Assembly (NCBI RefSeq): GCF_900142135.1
Contig: NZ_FQZU01000009.1
Coordinates: forward strand, 1 to 64,000
Direction of reading: 5' to 3'
DNA length: 64,000 nt
From: Desulfatibacillum alkenivorans DSM 16219
Lineage (GTDB): Bacteria; Desulfobacterota; Desulfobacteria; Desulfobacterales; Desulfatibacillaceae
Below, one piece after another: positions 1 through 8,123 of the stretch. Numbering within the stretch: the stretch's first letter is position 1; each line of letters begins with the position of its first letter. The notes below the pieces were generated by a model, which did not search any database, was not told the origin of the DNA, and saw nothing but the letters and a program-made list of their open reading frames with translations. Both the position numbers and the translations under genes were made by a program.

Positions 1-176
1 AAAGTTATTGAGTTTTTGAGAGACGTCCCGCTAATCCTGATGGCGACTGCCGATGATGAAGTTAGTCAATTAATCAAAGACGTCCCCAAAAACACAAAAA
101 CACAGGACTGGCGGTTGAGCCTGCTGCCGATGACGATGGAGTTAGTCAAATAATCAAAGACGTCCTCAAAAACACG
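1..176. repeat. Degenerate repeats, left arm of an inverted-repeat region
   Basis: A sequence beginning gttagtcaattaatcaaag and running through gacgtccccaaaaacac occurs at 61-95 and again, slightly changed, at 141-176. A more diverged copy lies at 4-29. The flanking 'ctgccgatga' stretch is also repeated, at about 47-56 and 123-132. The core is the reverse complement of the repeats at 555-620, so the two sets face each other across about 380 bp. I see no transposase gene. This could be the remnant of a non-autonomous element or part of a dispersed repeat family. Confidence 0.6.
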
Positions 177-300
177 TTTGCCCTGGCTTTCAATCTGCCC
201 ATACATTTTTAAAAAAAGAATCCTTACGGACCCCGGCAGCATAAAACAAAGACGCTGCCGCGGCCACCCTACTGACAATGCCGGCGCTTGCCGCGCCCGC

Positions 301-436
301 GTAGGGGCGATCCTTGTGATCGCACAAATTACCGCCGTTGTTGGGGCGAATACAAGATTCGCGCCCTACTGCCTGGGCGAACACAAAATTCATACCCTAC
401 GTAATGCGCCTCTGTAGGGGCGATCCTTGTGATCGC
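301..436. repeat. Pair of 23-bp direct repeats with palindromic sequence between
   Basis: An identical 23-bp unit (gtaggggcgatccttgtgat plus cgc) is present at 301-323 and 414-436. Between them are further hairpin-like motifs of the same flavour at about 342-367 and 373-400, with the form ggggcgaatac...gattcgcgcccta. GTAGGGGCGA-type units are familiar as dispersed intergenic repeats in many bacteria, so this is probably a repeat cluster. It lies inside the gene-free region 1-654, where I find no convincing coding sequence. Confidence 0.6.
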
Positions 437-540
437 CCTGGAGGATGACGGGCGACGGGAGCAATCATTAGCGGATGGAGAGGGCGCCGTCCTACCAAAC
501 GGCGCCTTCTCGCTATCCATGTCCAGGCTGAGTAATAACC

Positions 541-620
541 GTTTTAGGGGACGCGTTTTAGGGGACGTCTTTGCTTAATTGACCGTTTTAGGTTTTAGGG
601 GACGTCTTTGCTTAATTGAC
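541..620. repeat. 29-bp direct repeats, right arm of the inverted-repeat region
   Basis: A 29-bp unit beginning gttttaggggacgtctttgc and ending ttaattgac occurs exactly at 555-583 and 592-620. A truncated first copy lies at 541-553. The reverse complement of the unit closely matches the copies at 61-95 and 141-176, differing by a few bases. The arrangement resembles nested or tandemly inserted copies of one terminal sequence. Confidence 0.65.
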
Positions 621-636
621 TAACTTGGGAATTACG

Positions 637-653
637 TTATTGCGAGGCAATAA
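637..653 (-). terminator. Short hairpin just after dsrN
   Basis: A 7-bp perfect stem (ttattgc/gcaataa) with the 3-nt loop gag lies directly downstream of the dsrN stop codon in the direction of transcription. No U-run follows on the minus strand, so it may be a weak terminator or only a 3'-end stabilising stem. Confidence 0.35.
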
Positions 654-654
654 A

Positions 655-2046
655 TTACTTGTGGCTGTATACCGCGGCCAGGCGGACCAGACCTTCGGCC
701 CATTGGGGGGCGCCTAACGCGTGGATGTGGGTGTAGGTGGCCAGGACGTTTTTGTATATCATGCCGTCCCTGCCGTTATAGAGGCCTCTGCCGCGGACCA
801 TGGAAAAAGCCAGGTCCGACTCCTTGCCGTTGAACTCCAGGACCGAGGAGTAATGGAACTCGTGGCCCTTTAGCTGCGTGCCCGACTCGTAATAGGGATT
901 GGTTCCGTCCACCTTCACCACGGTGTATCCGTGGCCCTGGGGCTTTTTGGAAAGGCCGAACACAATGGGCAATATCCCGGCCATGGGATAGCGCTCTTCC
1001 TCCAGAACCAGTTCCTTTCCCAAAAACATAAGTCCGCCGCACTCCGCATAGATGGGTAGTCCTGCGTCGGCCAGGGCTTTGATTTTATTTCTGCCTGCGC
1101 TGTTGGCGGCCAGCTCCTTGGCATGGGTTTCGGGAAATCCGCCGCCTATGTACAAACCGTCCAATTTGGGTATCGGCTCGCCGGATACCAGGCTGAAGGA
1201 AACCACCTCCGCGCCGGCCTCCTCCAAGGCCTCCAGGTTTTCGGGATAATAAAACTGAAAGGCCGAATCCTGAACCACGCCGATCCGGGGCCTGTACCCG
1301 TCCAGCTGAGGCTTGGGTCTGGCCATGGGCAATTTGTCCGTGCGAGGCACGGCGACCAATGGGCTTCGGGCGATTTGGCGGACCATGTCCAGGTCAAGAT
1401 ACTTGGCGGCGATGTTTCCGGCTGAGTCCACGGACTCATAGGCCCAGTCATGCTCGGCCGTGGGAATGAGCCCCATGTGCCTTTCGGGAAAATCCTCGGA
1501 AGTCAGTTTGGGGATGGCTCCTATCACGGAAATTCCGGTGAATTTCTCGATGTTTTTTCTGAGCTTGGATTCGTGCCTGGCGCCGGCCACGTTGTTCAGG
1601 ACCACCGCGCGTAAATCCACGTCCGGGTCGAAATGGGAGCACCCCATGACCAAAGCGGCCATGGTGCGGGTGCTTTTGGTGCAGTCCACAATCAGGATTA
1701 AGGGAGAAACCAGGAGCTTGGCCAGCTCAGCCGTACTGGTGGATCCGTCCGGATCTATACTGTCGTACAGGCCCCGGTTTCCTTCGATGATGGAAATGCC
1801 GTCTTCTTTGGAGTGGCTGACAAAGGATGCAACGGTGGTGTGGGGATCTACCAGAAAGGCGTCCAGATTGTGGCACGGCTTGCGTGCGGCAAGGGCGAGC
1901 CAACCGGCGTCTATGTAATCCGGTCCCTTTTTAAATGGGATGACATTCTCGCCCGCTTTGGACAAGGCGGCTGAGAGGCCGACGGAAAGTATGGTTTTCC
2001 CAGATCCTCCGCGCAGGCCGGATATTGTGATTCTAGGGAGTACCAT
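655..2046 (-). CDS. dsrN: DsrN, siroheme amidase (cobyrinic acid a,c-diamide synthase family)
   Basis: A 463-aa glutamine-dependent amidotransferase of the CbiA/CobB family. The N-terminus carries a P-loop-like ATP site (GLRGGSGKT, residues 9-17) typical of the dethiobiotin-synthetase-like synthetase domain. The C-terminal half is a class I glutamine amidotransferase with the nucleophile motif AECGGLMFLG near residue 330 and a late THIHALG motif supplying the histidine. In sulfate reducers and sulfur oxidisers a CbiA homologue encoded with dsrAB is called DsrN. It is thought to amidate siroheme to the siroamide cofactor of sulfite reductase. Its place behind dsrA-dsrB-dsrD on the same strand supports that role over cobalamin synthesis, since no other cob/cbi gene is near. 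The start is ATG with a GGGG-type ribosome site at about 2050-2053. Confidence 0.88.
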   Translation of the reverse strand: MVLPRITISGLRGGSGKTILSVGLSAALSKAGENVIPFKKGPDYIDAGWLALAARKPCHNLDAFLVDPHTTVASFVSHSKEDGISIIEGNRGLYDSIDPDGSTSTAELAKLLVSPLILIVDCTKSTRTMAALVMGCSHFDPDVDLRAVVLNNVAGARHESKLRKNIEKFTGISVIGAIPKLTSEDFPERHMGLIPTAEHDWAYESVDSAGNIAAKYLDLDMVRQIARSPLVAVPRTDKLPMARPKPQLDGYRPRIGVVQDSAFQFYYPENLEALEEAGAEVVSFSLVSGEPIPKLDGLYIGGGFPETHAKELAANSAGRNKIKALADAGLPIYAECGGLMFLGKELVLEEERYPMAGILPIVFGLSKKPQGHGYTVVKVDGTNPYYESGTQLKGHEFHYSSVLEFNGKESDLAFSMVRGRGLYNGRDGMIYKNVLATYTHIHALGAPQWAEGLVRLAAVYSHK

Positions 2047-2078
2047 ATTCCCCGCTGAATTCTTTTTAGCGCTTGGGA

Positions 2079-2112
2079 CATGAAAACGGCCTAAGCCTAA
2101 GCCGTTTTCATG
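2079..2112 (-). other. Perfect 12-bp hairpin between dsrD and dsrN
   Basis: Positions 2079-2090 (catgaaaacggc) and 2101-2112 (gccgttttcatg) are exact reverse complements around a 10-nt loop. It sits in the 80-bp space between dsrD and dsrN and lacks a following U-run on the minus strand. It therefore looks more like an RNA-processing or stability element, or a partial attenuator, that could lower dsrN expression relative to dsrABD. Confidence 0.55.
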
Positions 2113-2126
2113 AATATCCCAGTTGA

Positions 2127-2366
2127 TTAATCTTCGTCTTCAGCGTGAGCTTGTTTGCCGACGCCTTTGAGCCCGATCAGGGTGGTGCTTCCGGAAGACC
2201 AGTACTCCAAGGTTCCTTCGGATACCATGGTGTTGACCAGCTTCTTCACCGTACGGGGTTTTTCTTCCGGGAAAAATGCGTAGAAATCTTTCAGATAAAA
2301 CTTGGATTTTCCTTTTTTACCCTTCAATTTCTCGACAATAATGTCTCTGGCTGCAGCTTCGTCCAT
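2127..2366 (-). CDS. dsrD: DsrD, small winged-helix partner of sulfite reductase
   Basis: A 79-aa protein matching DsrD in size, in its Lys-rich N-terminal half (KLKGKKGKSKFYLKDF) and in its place directly after dsrB. DsrD has a winged-helix fold and has been reported as an activator of DsrAB in sulfate-reducing organisms. It marks the reductive type of Dsr system. An AGAGG ribosome site precedes the ATG. A 9-bp hairpin separates it from dsrB, so its transcript level may differ from that of dsrAB. Confidence 0.93.
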   Translation of the reverse strand: MDEAAARDIIVEKLKGKKGKSKFYLKDFYAFFPEEKPRTVKKLVNTMVSEGTLEYWSSGSTTLIGLKGVGKQAHAEDED

Positions 2367-2394
2367 TTTATTACCTCTTTAGTTTTCTCCTGAA

Positions 2395-2416
2395 AGGGCG
2401 GCCCAAAGGCCGCCCT
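2395..2416 (-). other. 9-bp hairpin between dsrB and dsrD
   Basis: agggcggcc (2395-2403) and ggccgccct (2408-2416) form a perfect GC-rich stem with loop caaa. On the minus strand it follows the dsrB stop by about 20 nt and precedes the dsrD ribosome site. There is no U-run after it, so an intercistronic stabiliser or partial terminator is the most likely role. Confidence 0.5.
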
Positions 2417-2438
2417 CCAGGAAAAGTTGTTCAATATT

Positions 2439-3584
2439 TTAGAACTTGAACTGAGAGGTCTGGCGCCACGTGTAGTAGGCCGGATCCCTGAAGTCGTCGA
2501 TCAGGTGATGGGTGAACTCAAGGCCGGTTACGTCGAAGAAACGTTCCCAACCAATGCGCTCGGCCCATTCGCCGAAACGTTCGTACTTGTTGGCGCCAGC
2601 AGCATAGGCTTCCACCATGTTCTTGATGCAGTCGGTCGTGGACTCCCAACGCGGTACTTCGTTGGGCAGGAAGGCGACGACGACCTTGGAGAACTTGGGA
2701 TAGCTGATGCGGTTGGACACCTTGCCGCCGGCCATGATGACGATGCCGTCACCTTCGGTGTCAGCCAGGGGCATGGAGGGGCACATGGTGTAGCAGTTGC
2801 CGCAGAACATGCAGCGTTCCTGCTTAACGGCGACGGAATTCAGTTTCTTGTCGCCGATTTCCACCTTGGTGGGGCGGATGGCTGCCGTGGGGCATGCGGC
2901 CACTGCCAAGGGGATTTCACACATTTTGTCCAGGTATTCATGGTCCAACATGGGCGGCTTGCGATGGTAGCCCAGGATGGCGATGTCAGAGCAGTGCACA
3001 GCGCCGCACATGTTCAGGCAGCAGGCCAGGGACACGCGCAGGTGAGCAGGCAGACGCATGGATTTGAAATCGTCGAACAGAACGTCCATAGCCGCCTTCA
3101 CGGGACCGGATGCGTCGGTCGCGGGAGTGTGGCAGTGGATCCAGCCCTGAGTATGAACGATGTTGGTGATGCCGGCGCCGGTGCCGCCAACGGGGAACTT
3201 GTAGGATCCGCCGGCGAACTTGCGGCTTTCCAGATCGTCGATCAAGGGTTTAACCTTGGCTTCGGCGTCCACCATGAATTCGATGTTGTTACGGGTGGTC
3301 CAACGGACGTAGCCGTCGCAATGTTTATCAGCGATTTCACAGATTTCACGGATGTGGGTAACGCTCATGAGACGGGCGCCGCCGCAGCGAACCGTGTAAA
3401 CTTCGTCTCCGCTTTCAGCCACGTGCTTCAGCACGCCAGCCTGCAGGACTTCATGGTATGCCCATTTGCCCTTGTTGGCCTTGATGACCGGCGGGTAGAA
3501 TTGTTCGTAATGTTTGGGACCAATATCAGTGATCCGGTTCTCCATGGGTTTTTCGGGATTATATCCTGAGGATACAAATGCCAT
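2439..3584 (-). CDS. dsrB: Dissimilatory sulfite reductase beta subunit
   Basis: A 381-aa DsrB. With DsrA it forms the cytoplasmic alpha2beta2 sulfite reductase that carries out the last reductive step of sulfate respiration. Siroheme and [4Fe-4S] ligand cysteines are visible in [12 protein letters not shown] (mid-protein). A ferredoxin-like insertion carries [13 protein letters not shown] place the start at the ATG giving [13 protein letters not shown], because AGGGGG (3594-3599) lies 8-9 nt upstream and this matches the family's usual N-terminus. A GTG three codons earlier (3593) overlaps the ribosome site. The dsrA stop codon overlaps that ribosome site, so the two genes are probably translationally coupled. 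Confidence 0.97.
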   Translation of the reverse strand: MAFVSSGYNPEKPMENRITDIGPKHYEQFYPPVIKANKGKWAYHEVLQAGVLKHVAESGDEVYTVRCGGARLMSVTHIREICEIADKHCDGYVRWTTRNNIEFMVDAEAKVKPLIDDLESRKFAGGSYKFPVGGTGAGITNIVHTQGWIHCHTPATDASGPVKAAMDVLFDDFKSMRLPAHLRVSLACCLNMCGAVHCSDIAILGYHRKPPMLDHEYLDKMCEIPLAVAACPTAAIRPTKVEIGDKKLNSVAVKQERCMFCGNCYTMCPSMPLADTEGDGIVIMAGGKVSNRISYPKFSKVVVAFLPNEVPRWESTTDCIKNMVEAYAAGANKYERFGEWAERIGWERFFDVTGLEFTHHLIDDFRDPAYYTWRQTSQFKF

Positions 3585-3596
3585 TATGGTCACCCC

Positions 3597-4910
3597 CTAT
3601 CTCTGATGGTATTTTCTGAATTCATTAACGTCACGCTGCCAGCCGCCGGGAACTTCGTCTTCCTTCCAGAAGATGTAGGGGTTGGAACGAGGTTCTTTGA
3701 CGTGTTGCGGAACAGGATCGATACCGACGGCGTCCAGCATTGCCTGGAAGCCCTGGCGTTTGATCAGTTCGCCCAAACGCTCGCGGTTCTTGCCTTCTTC
3801 CATCCACCAATCCCAGATAGCTTCGATGACTTCGGTGATTTCCTCGTAAGGTTCTTCCACCTTGACGAAGGGAACCAGCAGGGAGCCCATCTGAGCGCCG
3901 TCCAGAATAGGAGCCTTGGCGCCGACCAGAATGGACAGGCCGGTTTCTTTGCCTTTTTTCAGAGCGCGAGGCATGACGTTGATGCAGTGCATGCAGCGGG
4001 TGCACTCTTTGTTGTTGATTTCCAGCTTGCCGTCTTCGTACTTCATGCAGTCGGTGGGGCACAGGTCGATGACTTCCTTTTGGATGTCGAAGGGTCCCCA
4101 GTTGCCGTCTTTATGAGCGCCGGCGTTGGGCGGGAACTCGCCGCCGACGTAAGCGGCGACAGCTTCCTGATCCACTTGGATGTCGTCGCGCCAGGTGCCG
4201 ATGAAGGACATGTCGGAACGAGCGATGGAAGCCACGCAGCAGTTGGGGCAGCCGTCAAACTTGAACTTGAACTTGTACGGGAAAGCCGGGCGGTGCAGTT
4301 CGTCCTGATACTCATTGGTCAGGAAGTGGCACAGAGCCTGGGTGTCGTAGCAAGCATATTCGCAACGGGCTTCGCCGATGCAGTCAGACGGGGTGCGCAG
4401 GTTGGAGCCGGAGCCGCCAAGGTCCTGCCCATGCTTGTGAGTCAGTTCAAAGAAAATTTCCTCGAGCTGCTCGGTGACGGTTCCCAAAAAGACGATGTCG
4501 CCCGTGGAACCGTGCATGTTGGTGATGCCGGAGCCGCGGAATTCCCACAGATCGCAAAGATTGCGGAGCCATTCGGTGTTGTAGAACTTACCGGCGGGCT
4601 GGTTCACGCGGATGGTGTGAAAGTGAGCAACGCCCGGGAACATTTCGGGCTGGTCGCAGTAACGGCCGATAACGCCGCCGCCGTAACCGAAAACGCCGAC
4701 GATTCCGCCGTGTTTCCAGTGAGTCCGGCCATGCTTGTAAGAAAGCTCCAGTACGCCGAGAATGTCTTCGCAGACATCCTGTTTTACCTGAAACTCTACG
4801 TTGTTTGCATTCTTGGCCCGGTTTTCAGCCTCCTGCTTGATGTCGGACACAAAGCTAGGCCAGGGCCCGCTTTCCAGTTGGTCCAACAATGGAGTCTCGT
4901 GTTTTGCCAT
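3597..4910 (-). CDS. dsrA: Dissimilatory sulfite reductase alpha subunit
   Basis: A 437-aa DsrA, full length. The siroheme-[4Fe-4S] ligands show as C177-x5-C183 (CIGEARC) and C221-x3-C225 (CPNCC). An inserted ferredoxin domain follows near residues 280-315 (CPTDC, then CTRCMHC). Basic sulfite-binding residues lie in the conserved N-terminal half. It pairs with DsrB, encoded immediately downstream. A perfect GGAGG (4916-4920) precedes the ATG by 5 nt. Upstream is a 180-bp AT-rich region with a possible promoter and a leader element. The upstream genes run in the same direction, so read-through from them is possible. Confidence 0.97.
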   Translation of the reverse strand: MAKHETPLLDQLESGPWPSFVSDIKQEAENRAKNANNVEFQVKQDVCEDILGVLELSYKHGRTHWKHGGIVGVFGYGGGVIGRYCDQPEMFPGVAHFHTIRVNQPAGKFYNTEWLRNLCDLWEFRGSGITNMHGSTGDIVFLGTVTEQLEEIFFELTHKHGQDLGGSGSNLRTPSDCIGEARCEYACYDTQALCHFLTNEYQDELHRPAFPYKFKFKFDGCPNCCVASIARSDMSFIGTWRDDIQVDQEAVAAYVGGEFPPNAGAHKDGNWGPFDIQKEVIDLCPTDCMKYEDGKLEINNKECTRCMHCINVMPRALKKGKETGLSILVGAKAPILDGAQMGSLLVPFVKVEEPYEEITEVIEAIWDWWMEEGKNRERLGELIKRQGFQAMLDAVGIDPVPQHVKEPRSNPYIFWKEDEVPGGWQRDVNEFRKYHQR

Positions 4911-4958
4911 GTTTACCTCCAGTTAACAGTTAATTGTGTTTATGGGTCATGCTAAATA

Positions 4959-5005
4959 CTATAAGGGCTTTGGCCTGCCCTTAGACGCCAAAAACGTCAC
5001 CTCCT
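4959..5005 (-). promoter_or_regulatory. Possible leader peptide and hairpin upstream of dsrA
   Basis: On the minus strand a near-perfect ribosome site (AGGAGGT, 4999-5005) stands 7 nt before a TTG codon at 4991-4989. This opens a ten-codon frame ending with TAG at 4961-4959 (M/L-ASKGRPKPL). The last codons form a 6-bp stem (aagggc 4963-4968 with gccctt 4977-4982). The dsrA start is about 50 nt further on with its own ribosome site. This could be a translated leader affecting dsrA, or simply a fortuitous purine-rich stretch. Confidence 0.35.
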
Positions 5006-5043
5006 CTCCAAAGTCTTTGTATTTATTATTTATATTTAATTTT

Positions 5044-5072
5044 TTCTAATTCTTATCCTTTTTTAGGTTCAA
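5044..5072 (-). promoter_or_regulatory. Possible sigma-70 promoter for dsrA
   Basis: On the minus strand TTGAAC (5072-5067) is separated by 17 nt from TTAGAA (5049-5044) in an otherwise very AT-rich stretch (5020-5065). The match to consensus is moderate. It would start the dsrABDN transcript about 130 nt before the dsrA ATG. Confidence 0.3.
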
Positions 5073-5099
5073 GTGAAAAATCGTACAAATGGGCAACAT

Positions 5100-6314
5100 T
5101 TATAAAAGCACGGCCCCTTTGTCAACAAAAAACGGGTCTTTTCGGCTTTTGAAAAAAGCCTCCACAAGGGCTTGGGCGTGCTCCCCGCCCCGAGTCAATA
5201 AAAACGGCCGGTCCGGCGACTGGGGGGAACTGGCGGCGACAAGCTGAAAGCAGAGCTCCTCCCAATACTCCCGGGGCATCTCACGGCAAATGCCCAATAA
5301 CGCCGCAGCGAATTCCGGGTCCTGGCCCGCATCCAAGCCGCGCAGGGCGAACCCCTGAAAGGCCCCCCGCAACGTGGGGTATACGCTGGCGCCGTCCGCC
5401 CAGGCAAGGTCCCCCACGCCGTCGATCCGGTCCAGGCGCATGTGCATGGTCAGGTTGACTAGAAAATACAGGGCGGCTTCCAGACGGGTTTCCGGGTCCG
5501 TGTCTCCTTCGGCCTCCAGCATGCCTTGGTATTGCCTCACGGTGATCAGGCGCACGTCCAGGTCGTCCTGCAGGGCTTTCACCACAAAGTCGCCGGCGGC
5601 GTGGTGCCAGGGAAAGATCTGCCTGAAATCGCCCGGGTCATAATAATAAGCCAGGATAGCTGCGGCTTTTTCGTATAACGCCGCGGCCTGGCACGGCTTC
5701 ATGAAAAAATGGCCATGGGCGTTGTCCCAGACCACGATCTCCTGGGCCTGGCTGGCGGGATTGCACGAAAGATGGAACTCGCAATAGCCCTCGTACCACT
5801 GGCAGAAAAAAGCCTCCGCCTCCACCACGCCTCCCTGGCTTAACAGGCAGGGAGCGCGGCCCTTGCCGTAAGCGGCCGGCGTGAAAGAGCGGGAGAATCC
5901 CCTGCCAAGGCTGTCCAGCACCTCAAACTCTCTGGACGCCGCCGCGATGCCTGAATCGGATAAGGCCACATTGGCCGCAATCAGAGCGGTTCCCCTGTCC
6001 GTGACAGCCTCCACCCGCGCGGGGTGGTAAAAAGCGCCGTGCTTCTCGGCGACCACCCGCCATTCACGAACCTGGTCAGCCTGGGCGTCCTCCCCCAACT
6101 GGTGGCGCACACCGGCCAAAGGCAGGGCGAAATGGTTGTCCGAAAGCATTTTTCCCAAGGATTGGAAGTAGCCTCCAAAAGTGACGGAGGCCTCCGCCGG
6201 ACGCTCCCGCCCGCTCCGCTCCATGGGCAACAGGGTCCGGGCGACTTCGTCGTTTAAGGGAAGCTCCCCTCCGGGCATTGCCACATAGTACGAAATGGAA
6301 GGCGTCCGGCTCAT
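5100..6314 (-). CDS. Conserved protein of unknown function, upstream of dsr
   Basis: A 404-aa soluble protein with no signal peptide or clear membrane segment. I do not recognise the family. Two aromatic and histidine-rich motifs stand out in the middle: WDNAHGHFFMKP near residue 198 and IFPWHHAAGDFVVK near residue 235. The second resembles the HGD-type catalytic loop of phosphotransferase-like kinases, but I would not call it one from this alone. Its ATG follows the stop codon of the TPR gene by a single base, so the two are surely co-transcribed and probably coupled. The last of five same-strand genes, it ends just before the dsr leader region. Confidence 0.7.
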   Translation of the reverse strand: MSRTPSISYYVAMPGGELPLNDEVARTLLPMERSGRERPAEASVTFGGYFQSLGKMLSDNHFALPLAGVRHQLGEDAQADQVREWRVVAEKHGAFYHPARVEAVTDRGTALIAANVALSDSGIAAASREFEVLDSLGRGFSRSFTPAAYGKGRAPCLLSQGGVVEAEAFFCQWYEGYCEFHLSCNPASQAQEIVVWDNAHGHFFMKPCQAAALYEKAAAILAYYYDPGDFRQIFPWHHAAGDFVVKALQDDLDVRLITVRQYQGMLEAEGDTDPETRLEAALYFLVNLTMHMRLDRIDGVGDLAWADGASVYPTLRGAFQGFALRGLDAGQDPEFAAALLGICREMPREYWEELCFQLVAASSPQSPDRPFLLTRGGEHAQALVEAFFKSRKDPFFVDKGAVLL

Positions 6315-6315
6315 C

Positions 6316-6945
6316 TTATCTGTGCGCCTTCAATTCTTCAAGAAGCCCGGGATGCACCTCAAACCCCATTTCCAAAGCCTTGTCGCAATGCTCAATGGCC
6401 CGGTCGTATTCTTCCCTTTCCAGATACGCCAAAGCCAGGTTGTTGTGCGCCGGGGCGAAGTTGGGGTTCAGCTCCAATGCCTTTTCCGCGGCGGCGATGC
6501 TTTCCTCCACCAGCCCCTGCGTATAGTACACGCTGGCTAATGTGGTGTAAGCCTGGATGAAATTCTGGTTGTAGTTGATGGCCTTGCGCAGATTCCGCAC
6601 CGCCTCGTCGAAATCGCCTTTTTGAGCCAGGCAAAAGCCGATGTTGGCGAATCCCTCGGCAAAACCCGCCCGCGATTTGATGGACTGCTTGTTCCAATCC
6701 AGACATCCCTCCAAATCCCCGCGGTCCAGGGCGATGCCGCCCAGGGCCACATAGGCTTCCGCCAGGCTGGGGCTGCAGCTGATGGCTTCCTTTAACTCGA
6801 TTTCCGCTTCATTGAACAGCCTTTTGCCAAGCAGGCCCATGGCCAGGTTATAGTGGGACTGGCCGCATTCGGGATTCATGTCCACGGCTTGGCGGTATTC
6901 CGCAATGTATTGATCGATGTTTTCAAACTCTTTATACTTCGCCAT
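6316..6945 (-). CDS. Tetratricopeptide repeat protein
   Basis: A 209-aa protein made almost entirely of about five TPR units. Each shows the usual A/G-Y/F-A-P pattern, for example NPECGQSHYNLAMGLLGK and NPNFAPAHNNLALAYLE. There is no signal peptide, so it is likely a cytoplasmic protein-protein scaffold. An AAGGAG ribosome site precedes the ATG by about 7 nt. It sits between a methyltransferase gene (3-bp gap) and the unknown 404-aa gene (1-bp gap), which suggests a shared complex or process. The partner is not deducible. Confidence 0.85.
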   Translation of the reverse strand: MAKYKEFENIDQYIAEYRQAVDMNPECGQSHYNLAMGLLGKRLFNEAEIELKEAISCSPSLAEAYVALGGIALDRGDLEGCLDWNKQSIKSRAGFAEGFANIGFCLAQKGDFDEAVRNLRKAINYNQNFIQAYTTLASVYYTQGLVEESIAAAEKALELNPNFAPAHNNLALAYLEREEYDRAIEHCDKALEMGFEVHPGLLEELKAHR

Positions 6946-6948
6946 TAG

Positions 6949-7785
6949 TTAACTCCTTATGGTTTTTTGCAAGAATATCATGCAGGCCCATTTGTTTTCG
7001 GACTTTTTGCCTGTGCATTCAAAGCCGTATTCACGGGCTCTTTCTTCCATAGCATCGCTTTCATGCCTTTGTATGCCCGTGACGATCATATGTCCGGGCC
7101 GTGAAATTACCCGGTCAAAAACCGGCATCGCCTCCATTAGGGTGGGCAGCCGAAGATTCGCCAGGATCAAGGAAAAACAGCCCTGTATTTCAGGGATAGG
7201 CGTGTCCGAAACGGACAGCCTATGCTCCATTCCATTGAGTGCGGCGTTCTCCCGGGTGTCGAACACCGCACACGGGTCGATGTCCGTGGCAACGCCTTTG
7301 TCCATGCCCAAACGCAATGCAGCAAGGCCGAGAATTCCGGTTCCTGAGCCGACGTCCAGGACCCATTCCCCCGGCCGAAAACGCGTCCGGCCCTGCGGGG
7401 CTAAAATGTCTTCAATTGCCGCTATCGCCATACGCGTGGTCGGATGCCGGCCCGATCCAAAAGCCGCGCCCAAGCGCATGACAACCTCCGCTTCCCCCGG
7501 CTTCAGCATTGAATTACTGCATAGCGGGGGAATGACAACTATGATCCTGCCCAGGCGAGTCAACCCCATGTAAGACTCGCACACAAACGAAGTGCCCAGT
7601 TCATAAGTGTACATGAGCCGGCCGTCTTCTAAAAGGTCCCGGATGATCCTTCGGATCTCCATGCGGCTTCCCAGTGCAGCCCCGACCGCTTCCTTTTCAA
7701 GCAGAGGCTGGGGGATGCGCACCGCGCGAGCTACGCGCTCCAGGATCCATTGGGGAGCGCCCAGGTCAGTCTGTATGGCCTTCAC
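6949..7785 (-). CDS. PrmA-like protein methyltransferase
   Basis: A 278-aa SAM-dependent methyltransferase close to the ribosomal protein L11 methyltransferase family. Visible signatures are the substrate/SAM region AFGSGRHPTTRMA, motif I VLDVGSGTGILGLAAL, a motif II acidic turn ATDIDPCAV, and ILANLRLPTLM where canonical PrmA has an ANI/NPP-type motif. The N-terminal domain is shorter and less conserved than in typical PrmA, so the substrate may be another protein. The start is GTG with AGGAG (7796-7800) about 10 nt upstream. It overlaps the preceding gene by 20 bp, which implies coupled translation. Confidence 0.8.
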   Translation of the reverse strand: MKAIQTDLGAPQWILERVARAVRIPQPLLEKEAVGAALGSRMEIRRIIRDLLEDGRLMYTYELGTSFVCESYMGLTRLGRIIVVIPPLCSNSMLKPGEAEVVMRLGAAFGSGRHPTTRMAIAAIEDILAPQGRTRFRPGEWVLDVGSGTGILGLAALRLGMDKGVATDIDPCAVFDTRENAALNGMEHRLSVSDTPIPEIQGCFSLILANLRLPTLMEAMPVFDRVISRPGHMIVTGIQRHESDAMEERAREYGFECTGKKSENKWACMIFLQKTIRS

Positions 7786-8119
7786 GCGTTAGAAGCTCCT
7801 GGTACCACACGGCGAACTCAAACATGCCTTTGATGCGTTCTTCTTCGTTCACGATGCCAAGGGCCATTTCCAGGGCGCCTCCGGAATACGAGTTGTTGTG
7901 AACTCCGTCAGGCCGCGTTTGCAAAAACTCCCTGACCAACTGCTGGGTCGTGCGCTTGGATTTATCTTTGCGGATGTCAATGGGATCCTTGGGCTCCTGG
8001 AATGGGTCCCATTGTTCAAATGTCATTTTTTTGAGGACGCCCTTTTTACGCCTTTCGGACATGGCGTTCCAGATGGCGAGTTTGCGTTCCTCTTCCTGTT
8101 CGGGAGTCAGGTTGCTCAT
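7766..8119 (-). CDS. Small conserved protein, unknown function
   Basis: A 117-aa highly charged protein (MSNLTPEQEEERK at the start) with a basic middle (RRKKGVLKKMTFEQW) and no membrane segment. The family is not recognised. A GAAGGAA ribosome site precedes the ATG. It starts 5 bp after the YkgJ gene stops and overlaps the methyltransferase gene downstream, so it belongs to the same transcription unit. It could be an accessory or substrate of the neighbouring methyltransferase, which is inference only. Confidence 0.7.
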   Translation of the reverse strand: MSNLTPEQEEERKLAIWNAMSERRKKGVLKKMTFEQWDPFQEPKDPIDIRKDKSKRTTQQLVREFLQTRPDGVHNNSYSGGALEMALGIVNEEERIKGMFEFAVWYQELLTREGHTD

Positions 8120-8123
8120 GGGC

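Noticed and set aside
61-436. CRISPR array from the repeated sequences at the window start
   Set aside because: The repeats are few, differ in sequence and orientation, and have no regular unique spacers or cas genes nearby.
2427-4955. Two long plus-strand open frames opposite dsrB and dsrA
   Set aside because: They are exact antisense shadows of the dsr genes, with Val/Gly/His-rich translations that resemble no protein and no ribosome sites.
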